From Poteriospumella lacustris (lineage: Eukaryota; Sar; Chrysophyceae; Chromulinales; Dinobryaceae): DNA of 60,155 nt. Below the pieces are notes generated by a model that was not told where the DNA came from, did not search any database, and saw only the letters and a list, made by a program, of their open reading frames with translations. This document shows positions 21,813-32,833 of the stretch, piece by piece. The DNA is taken from NCBI GenBank assembly GCA_008000375.1, contig SMOI01000052.1, positions 81,489-141,643 of the forward strand, read 5' to 3'. A program made the position numbers and the translations under genes. Each line of letters starts with the position of its first letter. The stretch's first letter is position 1.

Positions 21813-24800
21813 TCAGGCATAAGAAACAGTCCCAGCAGACGTAATGACGATTGCGAAGAGCTGATTACCCGCCACTGGAAGCGCTTGCGAAGACACGGAC
21901 ACCTTCAAACACAAAGTTATAAGTTGAAGCTATTCGAATCAGAGCAAGTTGCACAGTCGCTTCATACCTTCCATTTTCCAGTCGCTGCGCTTGCAATAAC
22001 AATCTTTTCAACATTGTTGTTGCTGTCTTTGAAAGTTCGACCATTTGGAAAGTATTTCTGACCCGTTGGCGAAGTGATCACCAGATCAACATCGTTTAAA
22101 AGAGATTTCGTTGTTGTGCCTTGAATGTTGGGAGGATCGTACCAAGTAATGGTAGCCCTAGAAGTTTGCCAGACGACCAAGTTACTCGAATGAATGCCTT
22201 CAAATCGGCGAGATACTTACCCCAGTGGCCTGTTCTCCGCTGCAACATCCACGATGTATCCAACGACTGAATTTTCTCCGATGTTGACAGCATCAGCCAC
22301 GAAAAGATCGAACCCAGATATGACACCTTTCAAGGGAAGCACAGTTTGAAGTCCGATTCGTCCAAAGCCTTGCATGAAATCAGGAGGCTTCTTCAGCTGA
22401 ATATCGTATTCCCCGCCGCCATTGAACAGCGCCATTTGCACACCAGAATGAATGATGACTGCTTTTATCAAGTATCCTGTGGGATTGAATGAACGGCAGG
22501 AGCGGTACGCAGGTTTGCACGAGCCAGACCAAAACCTGCCACTTGAGTCCGAGAAATATTGTCGAATTAATGCCGCGTTTCCAGCCGCAGCAGGACTGGC
22601 CATGGATGTTCCTACGGTAGGTATCGAATGAGCCTCGATCGCCGTACAACAAGAGAGGGCTGGTACACAAACCTGTCATTGGGATTGTTCTGCAAGTTTG
22701 GTCACTGGAAGATCCCGATGCCATCGCTGACATTAGGCCGTCTCCAGGGGAGACAATGTCTGGCTTGAATCTATACCAGCATACAATCAGTTGCGCACCA
22801 TGGTAACAAGGGAGCTGCACGGGACTACCTTCCATCGTATGTTGGTCCCTTGGAGCTGTACCATGCGACGTAGGAAATATTTGCACTTCCGAGTGTTGTT
22901 TGTCCTGATGCTACAGAGATCACATTTTTCGCTGAGCTTTCCGTTGTGATCGTGCTTGTTCCAAGACCATTTCCCCCAAAATTTCCAGCTGCGAAGAGAA
23001 CGACTAGCCCCTGTGCAAGACATTGAATGAAGTGAATTCGTCAATTTCTCGTGTCAATATTTCCGTACCGGAGTATTTCGCAGATAATTATCTGTTTCGG
23101 CAGTCGAATAATAGCCAGAACCCACAAATGGTGAACCCCAGGAGTTAGTGTGAATTCGCCCCCCACCAGAATACCCTATTCCGTAGAGTTGTTGCGCCCC
23201 AGGAATGCATAGACCAGACCCGCCTCGTGAAAAATCGTTGAATATAACCTTTGCATTTGGTGCGACTCCAGCATATTGTCCAGCTTCAAACGATGCAAAG
23301 CGATAAAGTATGGTGTCAATGTTTCAAAAGCAATATGTAGCTTACCGGCAGAAAGATCTGAGCCCTCTAAGTATCCCGCGACTGTGCCAGACACATGGGT
23401 TCCATGTCCTTCACTGGTATCAATTTGATCGCCGCAGCTGTTGTAAATATAGCCAATTACTTTTCGTAGGCGTGAGTTGAACACCGGGGCATTAGGTTGA
23501 GATGGTGGAACCCTTCCCGCTTTGTCGAAAAAGTAACAAGAGTTGACATCCAATCCAGTGTCTGCTATGGTAACAATTTGTCCATCGCCTCTCAGGCCAG
23601 CAGATGTGTAGGGCTGATTCGCTAATTTACTGCTCACCGACGAGCTTTGAGTGATGCTTCGTGCACGGTAGTTGAGAATCACGGCGCTTGAAGTGTTGTT
23701 AGTTGGGTTTGTGTTCTTTTGACGATATGAAGGTCCCACTTACTTTTTCTCCAAAGCAACGTGATTAGTGAAATTCCAGGTTGTGAAGAGAATGGTTAGC
23801 ACTAACAAGCATGCTACCCGTCTCTCCATAGGCTGATTTGAAGCCACCTCTGCCAAGGGGATGCGTATAATGCCCTTGTCGTATTATTGATCATTTGAAA
23901 GTTAGAAAAAGATGTTCACGATCATTGTCACGAAATTACCGGAGTTTGGAACGGAAGCTCTGAATTCAACAGAGATGAGAAGTTGCATTTTTCACGCATC
24001 TCTTTTGACAAAAATGCCTTGGCTTGGAAATTTGGTCTCTGTTCTTCCATCTTTTGGGGGCTCATCGCATCGAAGTATTCGTACGAATATGGTGCCCCGT
24101 TATCTGTGCGAGAATACTTTATGAAAGGACACTTTGCGATGGCAGAACAAAACGAGAGCATAGGTACCGAAATCAGATGTGAACAATGGTGCCAACGCAC
24201 GATTAATGTCTTTGAATCTGGTGTAGTCATTCCAGAATTCATCGTCATTTTCACCAGTCCCGTGGCTCGAGAAATAGGTGTGGGCGACAGAGGAAGTCCA
24301 AAAGAATTCTTCCCGAATCGGCCCACGGGAATCAACTTTTGAAAATTCTTCTCGAATGAAGTCCTTGCATGGGTAGCACTCAGAAAATTGATCACTTCCG
24401 AAAGCTTCTTGTCGATAAGCCACCGACAGCTGCCAGTCGTCTGGTAAAATCGAATTCGAGTCGTCAGCAAGTCGATAGACAGAGGAATCGACTTTCAGGG
24501 GTCGCAAAAGAGGTAGTCTGAAGTTGGACGATGAGAACATTATGCTGTGCTTCGATTCATCCTTCACATTTGGTGAAGAAATGTGGAGAAAGCACATCGT
24601 GTCGTTCTCGAAGTCAACAAGGAACGGGATCAAGGACGAATTCCCAGCAGCCCCGTCCCGCAGCGCTTTTGCTACGATGAAGCATACGTTAGTCAGATTC
24701 GACGCAGCTAACAGAATAATGTTGTCCTTGTAATTGTTTACCTTTTTCTTCGCCTTCATGGTACGAATAGCATTCATACATCAGCGGATCATGAAGATTT

Positions 24801-24982
24801 CTGTTGAAGGACTCTCGCTGATGCTGACGAAGTGCCTCTCGAAGAGTATTGGGGTGACAAAATGTCCTTTCGAGCTGAGAGCCCACTGCTTTATGGTAGT
24901 TTACCCAAGGAGAGTAGTCGCCATTCACAATGACACTTGCAAATGCGATCCAGACCCCGAGCCACCAAGACAGCATTGTCAT
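21813..24982 (-). CDS. Secreted subtilisin-like serine protease (S8), 11 exons
   Basis: Reassembled from 11 exons: 24982-24742, 24707-24168, 24103-23940, 23874-23744, 23686-23346, 23283-23069, 23010-22829, 22770-22673, 22611-22221, 22157-21968, 21902-21813. They join in frame to 861 codons including stop, and every intron is GT...AG and 34-65 nt long. The protein starts with a signal peptide (MTMLSWWLGVWIAFASVIVNG). A prodomain of about 330 residues follows, then the catalytic domain: IADTGLDVNSCYF (Asp), EGHGTHVSGTVAG (His), LFAAGNFGG (oxyanion Asn) and GTSMASPAAAGNA (Ser). The ADTGLD.NSCYF form is that of the subtilases in Dictyostelium Tag proteins and other protists. The C-terminal part resembles a P/beta-sandwich domain (SLLNDVDLVITSP). 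All catalytic residues are present. Short introns 1 and 4 are the least certain joins. Confidence 0.85.
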
Positions 24983-25341
24983 GACAACTGAATGCTTCGT
25001 GAAACTGATTGCCGGTCACATTACGAATGTGACTTCTTCTCTTGTCGAATGCAGAACAGTGACTAACCATTCACTAAATACAAAAGCGCGAAAGGGACAC
25101 TTCGTCCCCTGTGGTAACTTCGGAATGCCTTTTCAGTTTTTCTTCGTTGAAGGGATTTGACGAGGAGAAGAAAGGCGTTACAAAATTGGCGTCTTCTTGA
25201 GACTTTGGACCTGTGATGGTGACAGCAGTCACCACCAACCAATTCTTCATCTTTCAAAAAAAAATCGAGCATCGTCAATTCTATTGTACTTTGCAAATCA
25301 GCCAACCGAAAAGTGCGGTTCCTAATTAATCTTTTTCTTTT
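24983..25341. other. Divergent intergenic region
   Basis: Shared upstream region of the subtilase and the methyltransferase. It contains a small inverted repeat GGTGACAGCAGTCACC near 25217 and an A-run near 25257. No gene is seen. Confidence 0.4.
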
Positions 25342-26811
25342 ATGACGAAAAACTCGGTGTGGTGGCTACTACTGTCGATCATGATCCGATTAACTGGCGC
25401 ATTCCTGTCGCACTCGACAAGACCAACAGCGTGTCCCAAAGTATTTAATTGCAGGATGAGTGGCTTTTCCGCAGTAAGAAGTTCTTCTGAAACTTATAAA
25501 AAGGATAAAAGACGATTTGAGACAAAAAAGGTCCCAACAAAGACCACAAAAGTGTTGGAACTGCCGTATTCCAACGTCGCCATCCTTGAAGAAGGAAAAG
25601 CTAGGCTTTTCAAAGATGGAAACCCTATTATATATAATGGGGCTGTCAAAGAAATTCGTGGCAACTTACAGAGCGGCGATGATATCTACGTGGTGGATCA
25701 TAATGGTAACTTAGTTGGTCGAGGATTTTTCAACTCACATTCGCAGTATAAAGTGCGACTAATTGCTCGCAGCTTTGAGGACGAAGTGTCTCTTCCACTC
25801 TCTGAAATCATCGAGAGGCGATTAGATCATGCGATATCTGTTCGGAAATCGCTTTTTCTTCCCAGCGAAAGCACGACCGCATACAGACTTGTAAACGGCG
25901 AGGGCGATTCGTTGAGTGGGCTGATGATCGATGTGTTCAACGACATCGTTACCATCCAAAGTTCTGCAGTATGGGTAGAAAAGAACGAAGACTTGATTCG
26001 TAGTGCAGTTGCGAAAAAGCTTCGTGTTTCTGGGGATCGAATCCTTTGGAAGCGAGCGGATACGCGACTGAAACAAGATGGCTTTACGGCAGCTCCTGCG
26101 ACGACACCGAGTCCAACGGATTCCACTGTGGAGGAATCGATTGTTGTCAAAGAAAATGGATGCTTGTTTTCCATTAGCCCGCAAAATGATCAAAAGACTG
26201 GCTTCTACTGTGATCAGCGTATGAATCGGCTGATGATTCGAAACTTGGCGGAAGGAAAAACGGTCCTGGATACGTACAGCTACACGGGTGGGTTCAGTTT
26301 CAATGCCCTGATGGGTGGTGCTACATCAGTGACAGCTGTGGATTCTGCCAGCAAAGCGCTCGAAGCCCTACGGTACAATTTACAACTGAATATTGATCAC
26401 GGAGTTCTGCCCGCCGACGCGCAACACAAGCTGCACACCATCGAAGGCGATTGCCCCACGGTCCTGGAACAGCTGGTGGAACAACAGAAAACGTTTGATC
26501 TGGTGATTTGTGACCCTCCCAAGCTGGCCCCCAGGCGAACCCAGCTGGACAAAGCCCTGTCGAAGTACACGCAAGTGAATGTCTTGGCGATGAAAGCCGT
26601 CCATCCATCCGGCGGGTTGCTATTGTCGTGTTCATGCTCCGCCGCGATGACCCAATCAGGAGAGTTTGTGAAGATGCTGCAAACGGCGGCGAAAGTTGCG
26701 AAACGACGCCTCACGATTCTCAGTGAAACTGGCGCGGCACCCGATCACACAGTGGTGGCCGGATACCCCGAGGGGAAGTATTTGACCGCCGTGTTGGCGC
26801 ATATACAGTAA
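25342..26811 (+). CDS. RlmI-like class I SAM-dependent rRNA methyltransferase, predicted plastid-targeted
   Basis: 489 residues, intronless, ATG at 25342. The N-terminus has a signal peptide ending in LTGA followed by FLSHSTRPTACPK, an ASAFAP-type plastid presequence. After a basic linker comes a PUA-like domain (residues about 70-135), then the RlmI fold: YRLVNGEGDSLSGLMIDVF, FSISPQNDQKTGFYCDQR, motif I VLDTYSYTGGFSFNAL, acidic loop AVDSASKALEALRYN, and the catalytic-loop motif DLVICDPPKLAPRR. C-terminal LLSCSCSAAM matches the cysteine-containing SCS motif of RlmI/RlmL-type enzymes. E. coli RlmI makes m5C1962 in 23S rRNA, so a plastid 23S target is likely but inferred. Confidence 0.9.
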   Translation: MTKNSVWWLLLSIMIRLTGAFLSHSTRPTACPKVFNCRMSGFSAVRSSSETYKKDKRRFETKKVPTKTTKVLELPYSNVAILEEGKARLFKDGNPIIYNGAVKEIRGNLQSGDDIYVVDHNGNLVGRGFFNSHSQYKVRLIARSFEDEVSLPLSEIIERRLDHAISVRKSLFLPSESTTAYRLVNGEGDSLSGLMIDVFNDIVTIQSSAVWVEKNEDLIRSAVAKKLRVSGDRILWKRADTRLKQDGFTAAPATTPSPTDSTVEESIVVKENGCLFSISPQNDQKTGFYCDQRMNRLMIRNLAEGKTVLDTYSYTGGFSFNALMGGATSVTAVDSASKALEALRYNLQLNIDHGVLPADAQHKLHTIEGDCPTVLEQLVEQQKTFDLVICDPPKLAPRRTQLDKALSKYTQVNVLAMKAVHPSGGLLLSCSCSAAMTQSGEFVKMLQTAAKVAKRRLTILSETGAAPDHTVVAGYPEGKYLTAVLAHIQ

Positions 26812-27212
26812 CGTGTGTGTTCGTGCCCAAGGGAGATGTACTGCAGTTGTAATTGAATTCGAATTTGTTTTTAAAATTGCAGCACATGTACCACATACAA
26901 ACAACGAGCAACTGACTGCAAAAGACATGCATACTTCGGAGATGCAGATAGGCCAATAAAAATAAATCCCCAGCTGAATATGAGACGCAGCGAAGCATAA
27001 AAACACGAAGGATAGAAAGAAAAACAAAAAGAACAAGTATGCATGACTGAGAGGCCAGCAAAAGACGGAAAGAATAAATGTTCTGTATCATCAAACGGCA
27101 GCAAACAACTAATGGAGAACTGTGTAGGAGACGGTCCGGTCCGGTCCGGTCCGGTCCGGTCCGGTCCGGTCCGATCCGGTCCGGTGGTGGTGAATCTTGG
27201 TCAGGCCAGGCT
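26812..27212. other. Intergenic, convergent, with a pentanucleotide repeat
   Basis: 3' flanks of the methyltransferase and VWA copy 2. Apart from the GGTCC array at 27131-27185 it is AT-rich with no supported gene. Confidence 0.5.
27131..27185. repeat. (GGTCC)n pentanucleotide array
   Basis: About eleven near-perfect copies of GGTCC/CCGGT, with one GATCC variant near 27172. It ends about 30 bp beyond the VWA copy 2 stop codon. Confidence 0.9.
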
Positions 27213-28411
27213 CTATGAGACGGTGCACTGGCAATGAATACCCTGACGCAGCAATCCCACTTGATAGACCGATATCCATGGGCGCATCGTACGGTACAAC
27301 GGGCACCATACTTTTGGAGCCCGTTCATTGGCAGCATCGACGGCACGTTTGAATCCGACCCAATCAATATCTGGATGTGGATACGACTCTGCCGTACCAC
27401 CAAAACTACACCGAACAACACATCACACAATACACACAGCGATCACCAACGAGTCGAGTTCGAAAAAGAAAATTGGGAAACGTACATGAGGGAACAAAAC
27501 AATCGGATTTGCTCCACGGACAATCTGGTTTCATCGAGTAAATCGATCTCCTTGACGGGAATACCAAATTCACGTAACTTGTGCATCGCATCACCGTAGG
27601 TCAACCACGGATTGTGCTCCGTGACTTCTTTAGCTTCCCCGCTAAGGTCATCCAATACGTCCATGTCAAGTTCCAACTCATTGTCCACGTTATTCCAATA
27701 GTCAACGATACGATCCTCGTCCGTACAGAGACGAATGACCACCCAGACGGGAAGATCCTTCAGTGGGCGCAACGCCTGAGCGATATCCCCGTCACTGGAT
27801 TCCCCATCGGTAGCGATCATGACACAAGCCTTTTGACCGGCCGCACGCAGTCCTGGCGCGAGTTGACGAATATGTTCGGTCACTTCTCGAATGTGACGAC
27901 AGAGGGGTGTGCCCCCGCTGGGTGAGGCACTGAGGGCGGCCTTCAAAGACTGGAACTTGCGATCATCGGGGTCGTTGCCATCCCCAATGGTAATAGGAGG
28001 AGCACCATTCAACAAGCGAAACTCTGTGGGAGCTCCAGCAACCCGGGCCAATTCCGCATGGAAGAGCAGGGTGGCCGTTAATTCGCTCCATCGCGAAGAG
28101 GACAACATTTTGAACTGATTCCGACCGACGGAGGTCAATCGATGACCATCAGCAGTGGTCATAGACCCAGAATCATCACAAATGAAATATCGCATGGGGA
28201 TTTTCGATAAATTACGCAGGAATGTTTCTTGGAGTCCCTGAGGCCAAAAGTTCGTTGTTAGGAATTCTCGGGTAGCCGCTTCCGAGGCTTGCTGATCAGC
28301 ATTCAATGCGGATGCCGGAGTAGCCGACTCTCCATGATGGACAGCAAAAGCCTCGACAACGATTTCATTATGGTCCACTTTGGTGGCCATGGCTGGGGCA
28401 CTTGGATTCAT
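27213..28411 (-). CDS. VWA-domain protein with C-terminal CaaX box, copy 2
   Basis: Two exons, 28411-27486 and 27405-27213, separated by an 80-nt intron (27485-27406, GTACGT...TAG). Joined they give 372 residues from the ATG at 28411 (MNPSAPAMATK). Without splicing the frame ends early and loses the C-terminus. The VWA domain matches copy 1 nearly throughout, with MIDAS pieces CDDSGSMT, SPSGGTPLC and IATDGESSD. Exon 2 encodes IFGGTAESYPHPDIDWVGFK, the counterpart of ILGGTVNTYPHPEVDWNGFK in copy 1. The end is CTVS, again a CaaX box, although the residues just before it differ from copy 1. The shared ending suggests that lipid anchoring is under selection. Confidence 0.85.
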
Positions 28412-29006
28412 GCGCTCTTCCGACGTAACGACGAATTGAAAAATGAAAAGCAAATATCAAAAACAAACTGAACTACGGTCGCAAGACAGCAACGTTGACC
28501 CCCTTTCTTAGGCCTTGGAGATTCAATGGAGCTGTTAGGAATGTGCACCAATCCCGAATCGACTGTAGAAAGGACGTGAAGAAGAAGGCGACGAAGATTC
28601 GGTCAAATGTTGATGCCACCGATTTCTCGCAGCAGCCCGCCGGGAGCCATGACGACGACGACGACTGCTGGGAAAGCCGCCGTAGCGGCGGGTTGAGCAA
28701 ACATGCCCTCTCTACGCAGCTGCTTCACATCTACACATATATAATTCCCTCATTCCCCCCCCCCATTGTGTATGCATAGTGAAACACACGTTTCAATTTG
28801 ATCACCTTCTTATGTGGCATGGAAAGCGGTATTAAAGTATCGCAGAAGGTCGCCGGACCCCTCGAAGACCGTCGGCGACCACATCAGCTAACGTTCTTTT
28901 TCGTTTTCATAAAGTGCAACCATCCAGAGGGGATCAATCTCACAAGACGTATCATATACACGCAATCATTTACCCGTACAGTACATATATATGTGATGCC
29001 AGCTAC
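28412..29006. other. Intergenic
   Basis: 5' flank of VWA copy 2 and 3' flank of PIF1. Contains a run of 10 C at 28755-28764 and TATATATGTGATG near 28985. Small open frames here have no family resemblance. Confidence 0.4.
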
Positions 29007-32000
29007 CTAAATGTGGGAGGACGACTGTTCCAAACGGCTTTTCCTACACACAACAGGCGGCCACATGCATTGTAAGTGATTGTTTGTTCGAGACGAGCAG
29101 CATGGGTGTGTGCAGCAAATATACAAACAAAACAACGTACTTGAACTTCTCCAGTTTTTCGAGTGCCCGTTGACGGTTTTCTTCCAACTTTCGTTTCAGC
29201 GAATCGGTCAGTACGACTCCGTTCCCCACGGTGACCGACTCCGACGCGGAGGAAGAGGAGGCCAGTGCTGGCGCATGCGAAGACGACGACGACGACGACG
29301 ACGACGAAGAACTCGCTCCATTGACGTTGTAGGACGAGGTAGATGCTTGAAGAACACGATTCAACGGACTTTCGTTGCACGTCAAATGCGGTTGACACCC
29401 GTAGCCTCCAAAGTCATTGACGGTTGGCGGCTGCCCCCGAAAAGCCACAGCAGGGCCCATTGTCGGCACCGGAGGTACATAGGGAACACTGTCTTCGTCC
29501 GCTGAATCCAACAAATAGACGATCTCAACGGCGGCTTCTTTGTTCTTCGAAGACGACGACGGTGCCGATGACGGTGCAACTGGCAACGTGGTGGGCAGGA
29601 GAGCCGCGGTGGTGGGCGGCGACTCCCGGCGCATTGCCCCACTACTTCCTACTGCTGTTAGTGCTGTCGCTGCTGTCGGGGGAGGAGGTACAAAGGAAGC
29701 AGACATCGCAGTGGCTGTGCTGCTGAGCAAATACTGTTGTTCCATGGCGGCAGTACGCTGGGCGACTTCCGCTCGTTTCTTCGCCATAAAATCTTGATCC
29801 AACCAGTCATCCCCATGTGCATTGCTATGACCAGCGTCTTGGAAGCCTGACGATGTCTCATTCCGTACACGTGGTACAGCAAAGGAAGCCGCCGAAAAGG
29901 AACTGTTTAGCAATCCCGACGGTTTCCGAATATTGGCAGCAGCTGCTGCGGCTGCTGCTGTCGCCATTGCTGAAGACGCCGACGGTTGCGATGGACCAGT
30001 CATTAGCGTATCAGGACGATGAGCAGCAACCATCGGTCGCTCGGGCTGTGCCTGAAGAGACGTAGAAGGAAGAGGAAGAGGAAGAGAAGAAGGCGGAGGT
30101 ACAAACTGCGAACGATTGCTGGTGTCCTCATAACGTCGTCGTTCTTCGACATGTTGACGCTGTGTGGTGTCTGCCGTCGTAGTCGTCGACCGCCCACGAG
30201 AATCAATCCATTGATCATAATCGACCGCCTTGGGATCAAAATCCACTTGAAAGGCGTTGACAAAGTCTCCTAAACAAACCTCCAAGACATCATCAGTCGG
30301 TGGTGGCAGCGATACCGTGGCATACTGCTGCTGCTGGTGGTAGTGCTGTTGTTGTTGATGAGGCTGTCGTCTGTGATTGGCGGTCGCAATGTCTCGATAG
30401 AAATCTTTCACCAAGGGATGTGCTCGAATCGATTGTGCTTGGAAACTATGCAGCGTTAACCCCTGCAAGGAGGTCGCACGCGATAACGCCACATACGCTT
30501 GTCCAAACTCAAACATGCGATTGAAAGAGACTTCCAACAGCGGAATCGTCATTCCTTGTGACTACATATACAGTGTACATATATACATACGAACAACACA
30601 TCCCACATCAATAAGCACTCTCTCCACCACAACGTCAACAGATCAAGCGTGACCGACAAGGACACATAACGTACCTTGTGAATGGAAATGGCCCATGCGA
30701 GCATCAATGGAATCTGTTGTCGACTGGCCAGTACCCTGTTTGTTTCATTTCACCGCCACAACACTCGTCATTCTTCTGCACGTCAGACACACAGTGCACA
30801 GTGGCTTCTTTCACTTACGTTTCGCCTAACTTGACTTCCCAGGTCTCCGGTGTCAATACGACACGTTCTTCGCTTCGTGTTGATCCCATAATGATGGTGA
30901 AATTGACCACTGGCAACAAGGAATGAAACGAGGTGCGTCCATTGCTGCGCTCAAAATCCACCACCGTTCCTCGTGCCCCATTCACGAGGCCTCGTTCCGT
31001 GTCCAAATTCTTCAACAACATGACTTGTGCGCCTTTCTTCAAATAGAGCTTCTCTGGCGCTTTGGTACCCGACTTGATTTGTGTTAGATAGGGATCTTTG
31101 CCTTGATCCACCGCAAAGTAAATCACCGGTTCTTTGTCCTCTTCATCTGCACCACCACCGCCACCTTTCTGCAGCCGCTCCAATTCCGTCATATTGTATT
31201 GATCCACATCGTGGTTGGTGCTAAACAATTTTGTGGGTCGAACGGCGAGCTTTTTCTCCCGATGGTTAGCGACCGATGATGCCGATGGCAAGAAGCCCTC
31301 TACACGGGCTTCCATTTGTTCTTGTTGCATCCATCGTTGCGCATCTTCGACTTTGCGTTGCAACAACTGTTGGTTTTGCATCGATATTTGACCTTCACGC
31401 ATTTCATTCAATAAATTGAGAAACGTCGTGTCATCCTTCTGACGAAACACCTTGTCCAGAATGATCATTCCGTCATCACGTCCTTCTTCAAACAACGACT
31501 TCCAGGCTTGCGCTTCGAAACAAAATTTCACTGTTTTGCCCAATCCCACGGGCGGCAGCTGAAAAAAATCACCACAGACAATGATTTGCAATCCACCAAA
31601 GGGATTGATGTTGTTGCGGACTCGCCGACCGATCACATCCAGTTTGTCGAAGAGTTCAGCCGACAACATCGAGATCTCGTCGATCACAAGGATCTCTGTC
31701 TCTCTCCATCGTTTGCAGGCATTGGAGTTTCTGAGTACTATAGGGAGCAATTGGTCGATGGGTTCTGAAGCTTTGCCAACACCGGCCCAGGAGTGAATGG
31801 TCAGTCCACGAATGTTACACGCAGCCACGCCTGTCGGGGCGGTGTACGCAATTTTGTCTTCCCATTGAAGAGCCTCAATAACTGATCGCAAAATTTGAAC
31901 GACGTAACTCTTTCCAGTACCTAAGATTGCAGAGCAACGGGTGAAGATGAGATCAATGCACTCTCTGCCGTCGATTTAAAACAAAAGCACATACCTGCAG

Positions 32001-32367
32001 CACCAGTGAAGAAAACAGATTTACGACGCACGATTGCATCCAATACTCGTTTTTGCGATGTGGACAGCTTGTACTGCTTTGAAAGGTCAATATCCGGCCT
32101 CTCCTCCGCATCATTTCGGGCCCTGAAACCCATTCGATTATATCCGCCACCATTCGAATCACCCCCCTTCCTTGACTGGTTGAGGTTTTGAATCAAAACA
32201 GTTCCAGGTAACTGCCGAGCAGTCTTTCGGACGGCGGGATTCTGATTTGCTGAGGCATTGGAAGATGATTGCGTTGAGGATGCAGTTTTTCCAGGTTGAG
32301 GGGGGTCGATAGTTCCTCCCCTCTGAAAGAAACTAGCCAAGGAAACTTGTTGCGCTTGCTTTTTCAT
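29007..32367 (-). CDS. PIF1: PIF1-family 5'-3' DNA helicase, five exons, N-terminal PIP box
   Basis: Exons 32367-31995, 31920-30819, 30735-30675, 30561-29141 and 29043-29007 join in frame to 997 residues; all four introns (74, 83, 113, 97 nt) are GT...AG. The start is the ATG at 32367, since the longer frame begins with TTG. Residues 6-13 are QVSLASFF, a perfect QxxLxxFF PCNA-interacting motif. The helicase core has Walker A GAAGTGKS (created by splicing exons 1 and 2), APTGVAACNI, Walker B ILVIDEISML, CGDFFQLPPVG, KKGAQVMLLKNL and the C-terminal AWAISIHKSQGMT and AYVALSRATSLQGL. Exon 4 continues into a long Ser/Pro/Gln-rich disordered tail (about 420 residues) ending in a Lys-rich helix. PIF1 helicases unwind G-quadruplexes and act at telomeres, forks and in mitochondria. 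Confidence 0.92.
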
Positions 32368-32833
32368 AGCATACAAAATGTCTTTGTTCTCACGTTGAAA
32401 CAATGATTTCTCAATCCGCCAACTTTATATACGGATACTACAATGCACACTGAGATCATTCATGATTGACTTTCCCGTCGAACTACGATTTCCATGGCCT
32501 CCTTCGTTTGAATCAATTCGAAAGGAGTCGTCTCGTCGGAACCCACATGTCGCGGAGAGAACAACATGTCGTATTCACGCACTTTTTTGCAGAAGGCGTT
32601 ACAATTTTCTCGTCACATGTTGGATGTCGGTCCTGTTGTCCTGTTCTCGCTCCTTGATTGATCCTTGATGAGTCTCGATGCCGATGACTTTCTTCTCACA
32701 ATTCATACTGGAAAGCATTATTTCCAATCCATCAATCATTCGTGGGAAGATACATATTTGTACATTTTCCTGATCTTCTTGCGTCAAGTTGAGCGAACAA
32801 ATAGCACGAGTTTTATTGTCGCAGCATTAAACG
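32368..32833. other. Divergent intergenic region (PIF1 / TAF9)
   Basis: 466 bp between two start codons of nuclear-factor genes. Short open frames only, with no supported gene. Confidence 0.4.

Noticed and set aside
28495-28779. 94-codon plus-strand frame upstream of VWA copy 2
   Set aside because: Low-complexity, no family, and crossed by a poly-C run; probably 5' flank.
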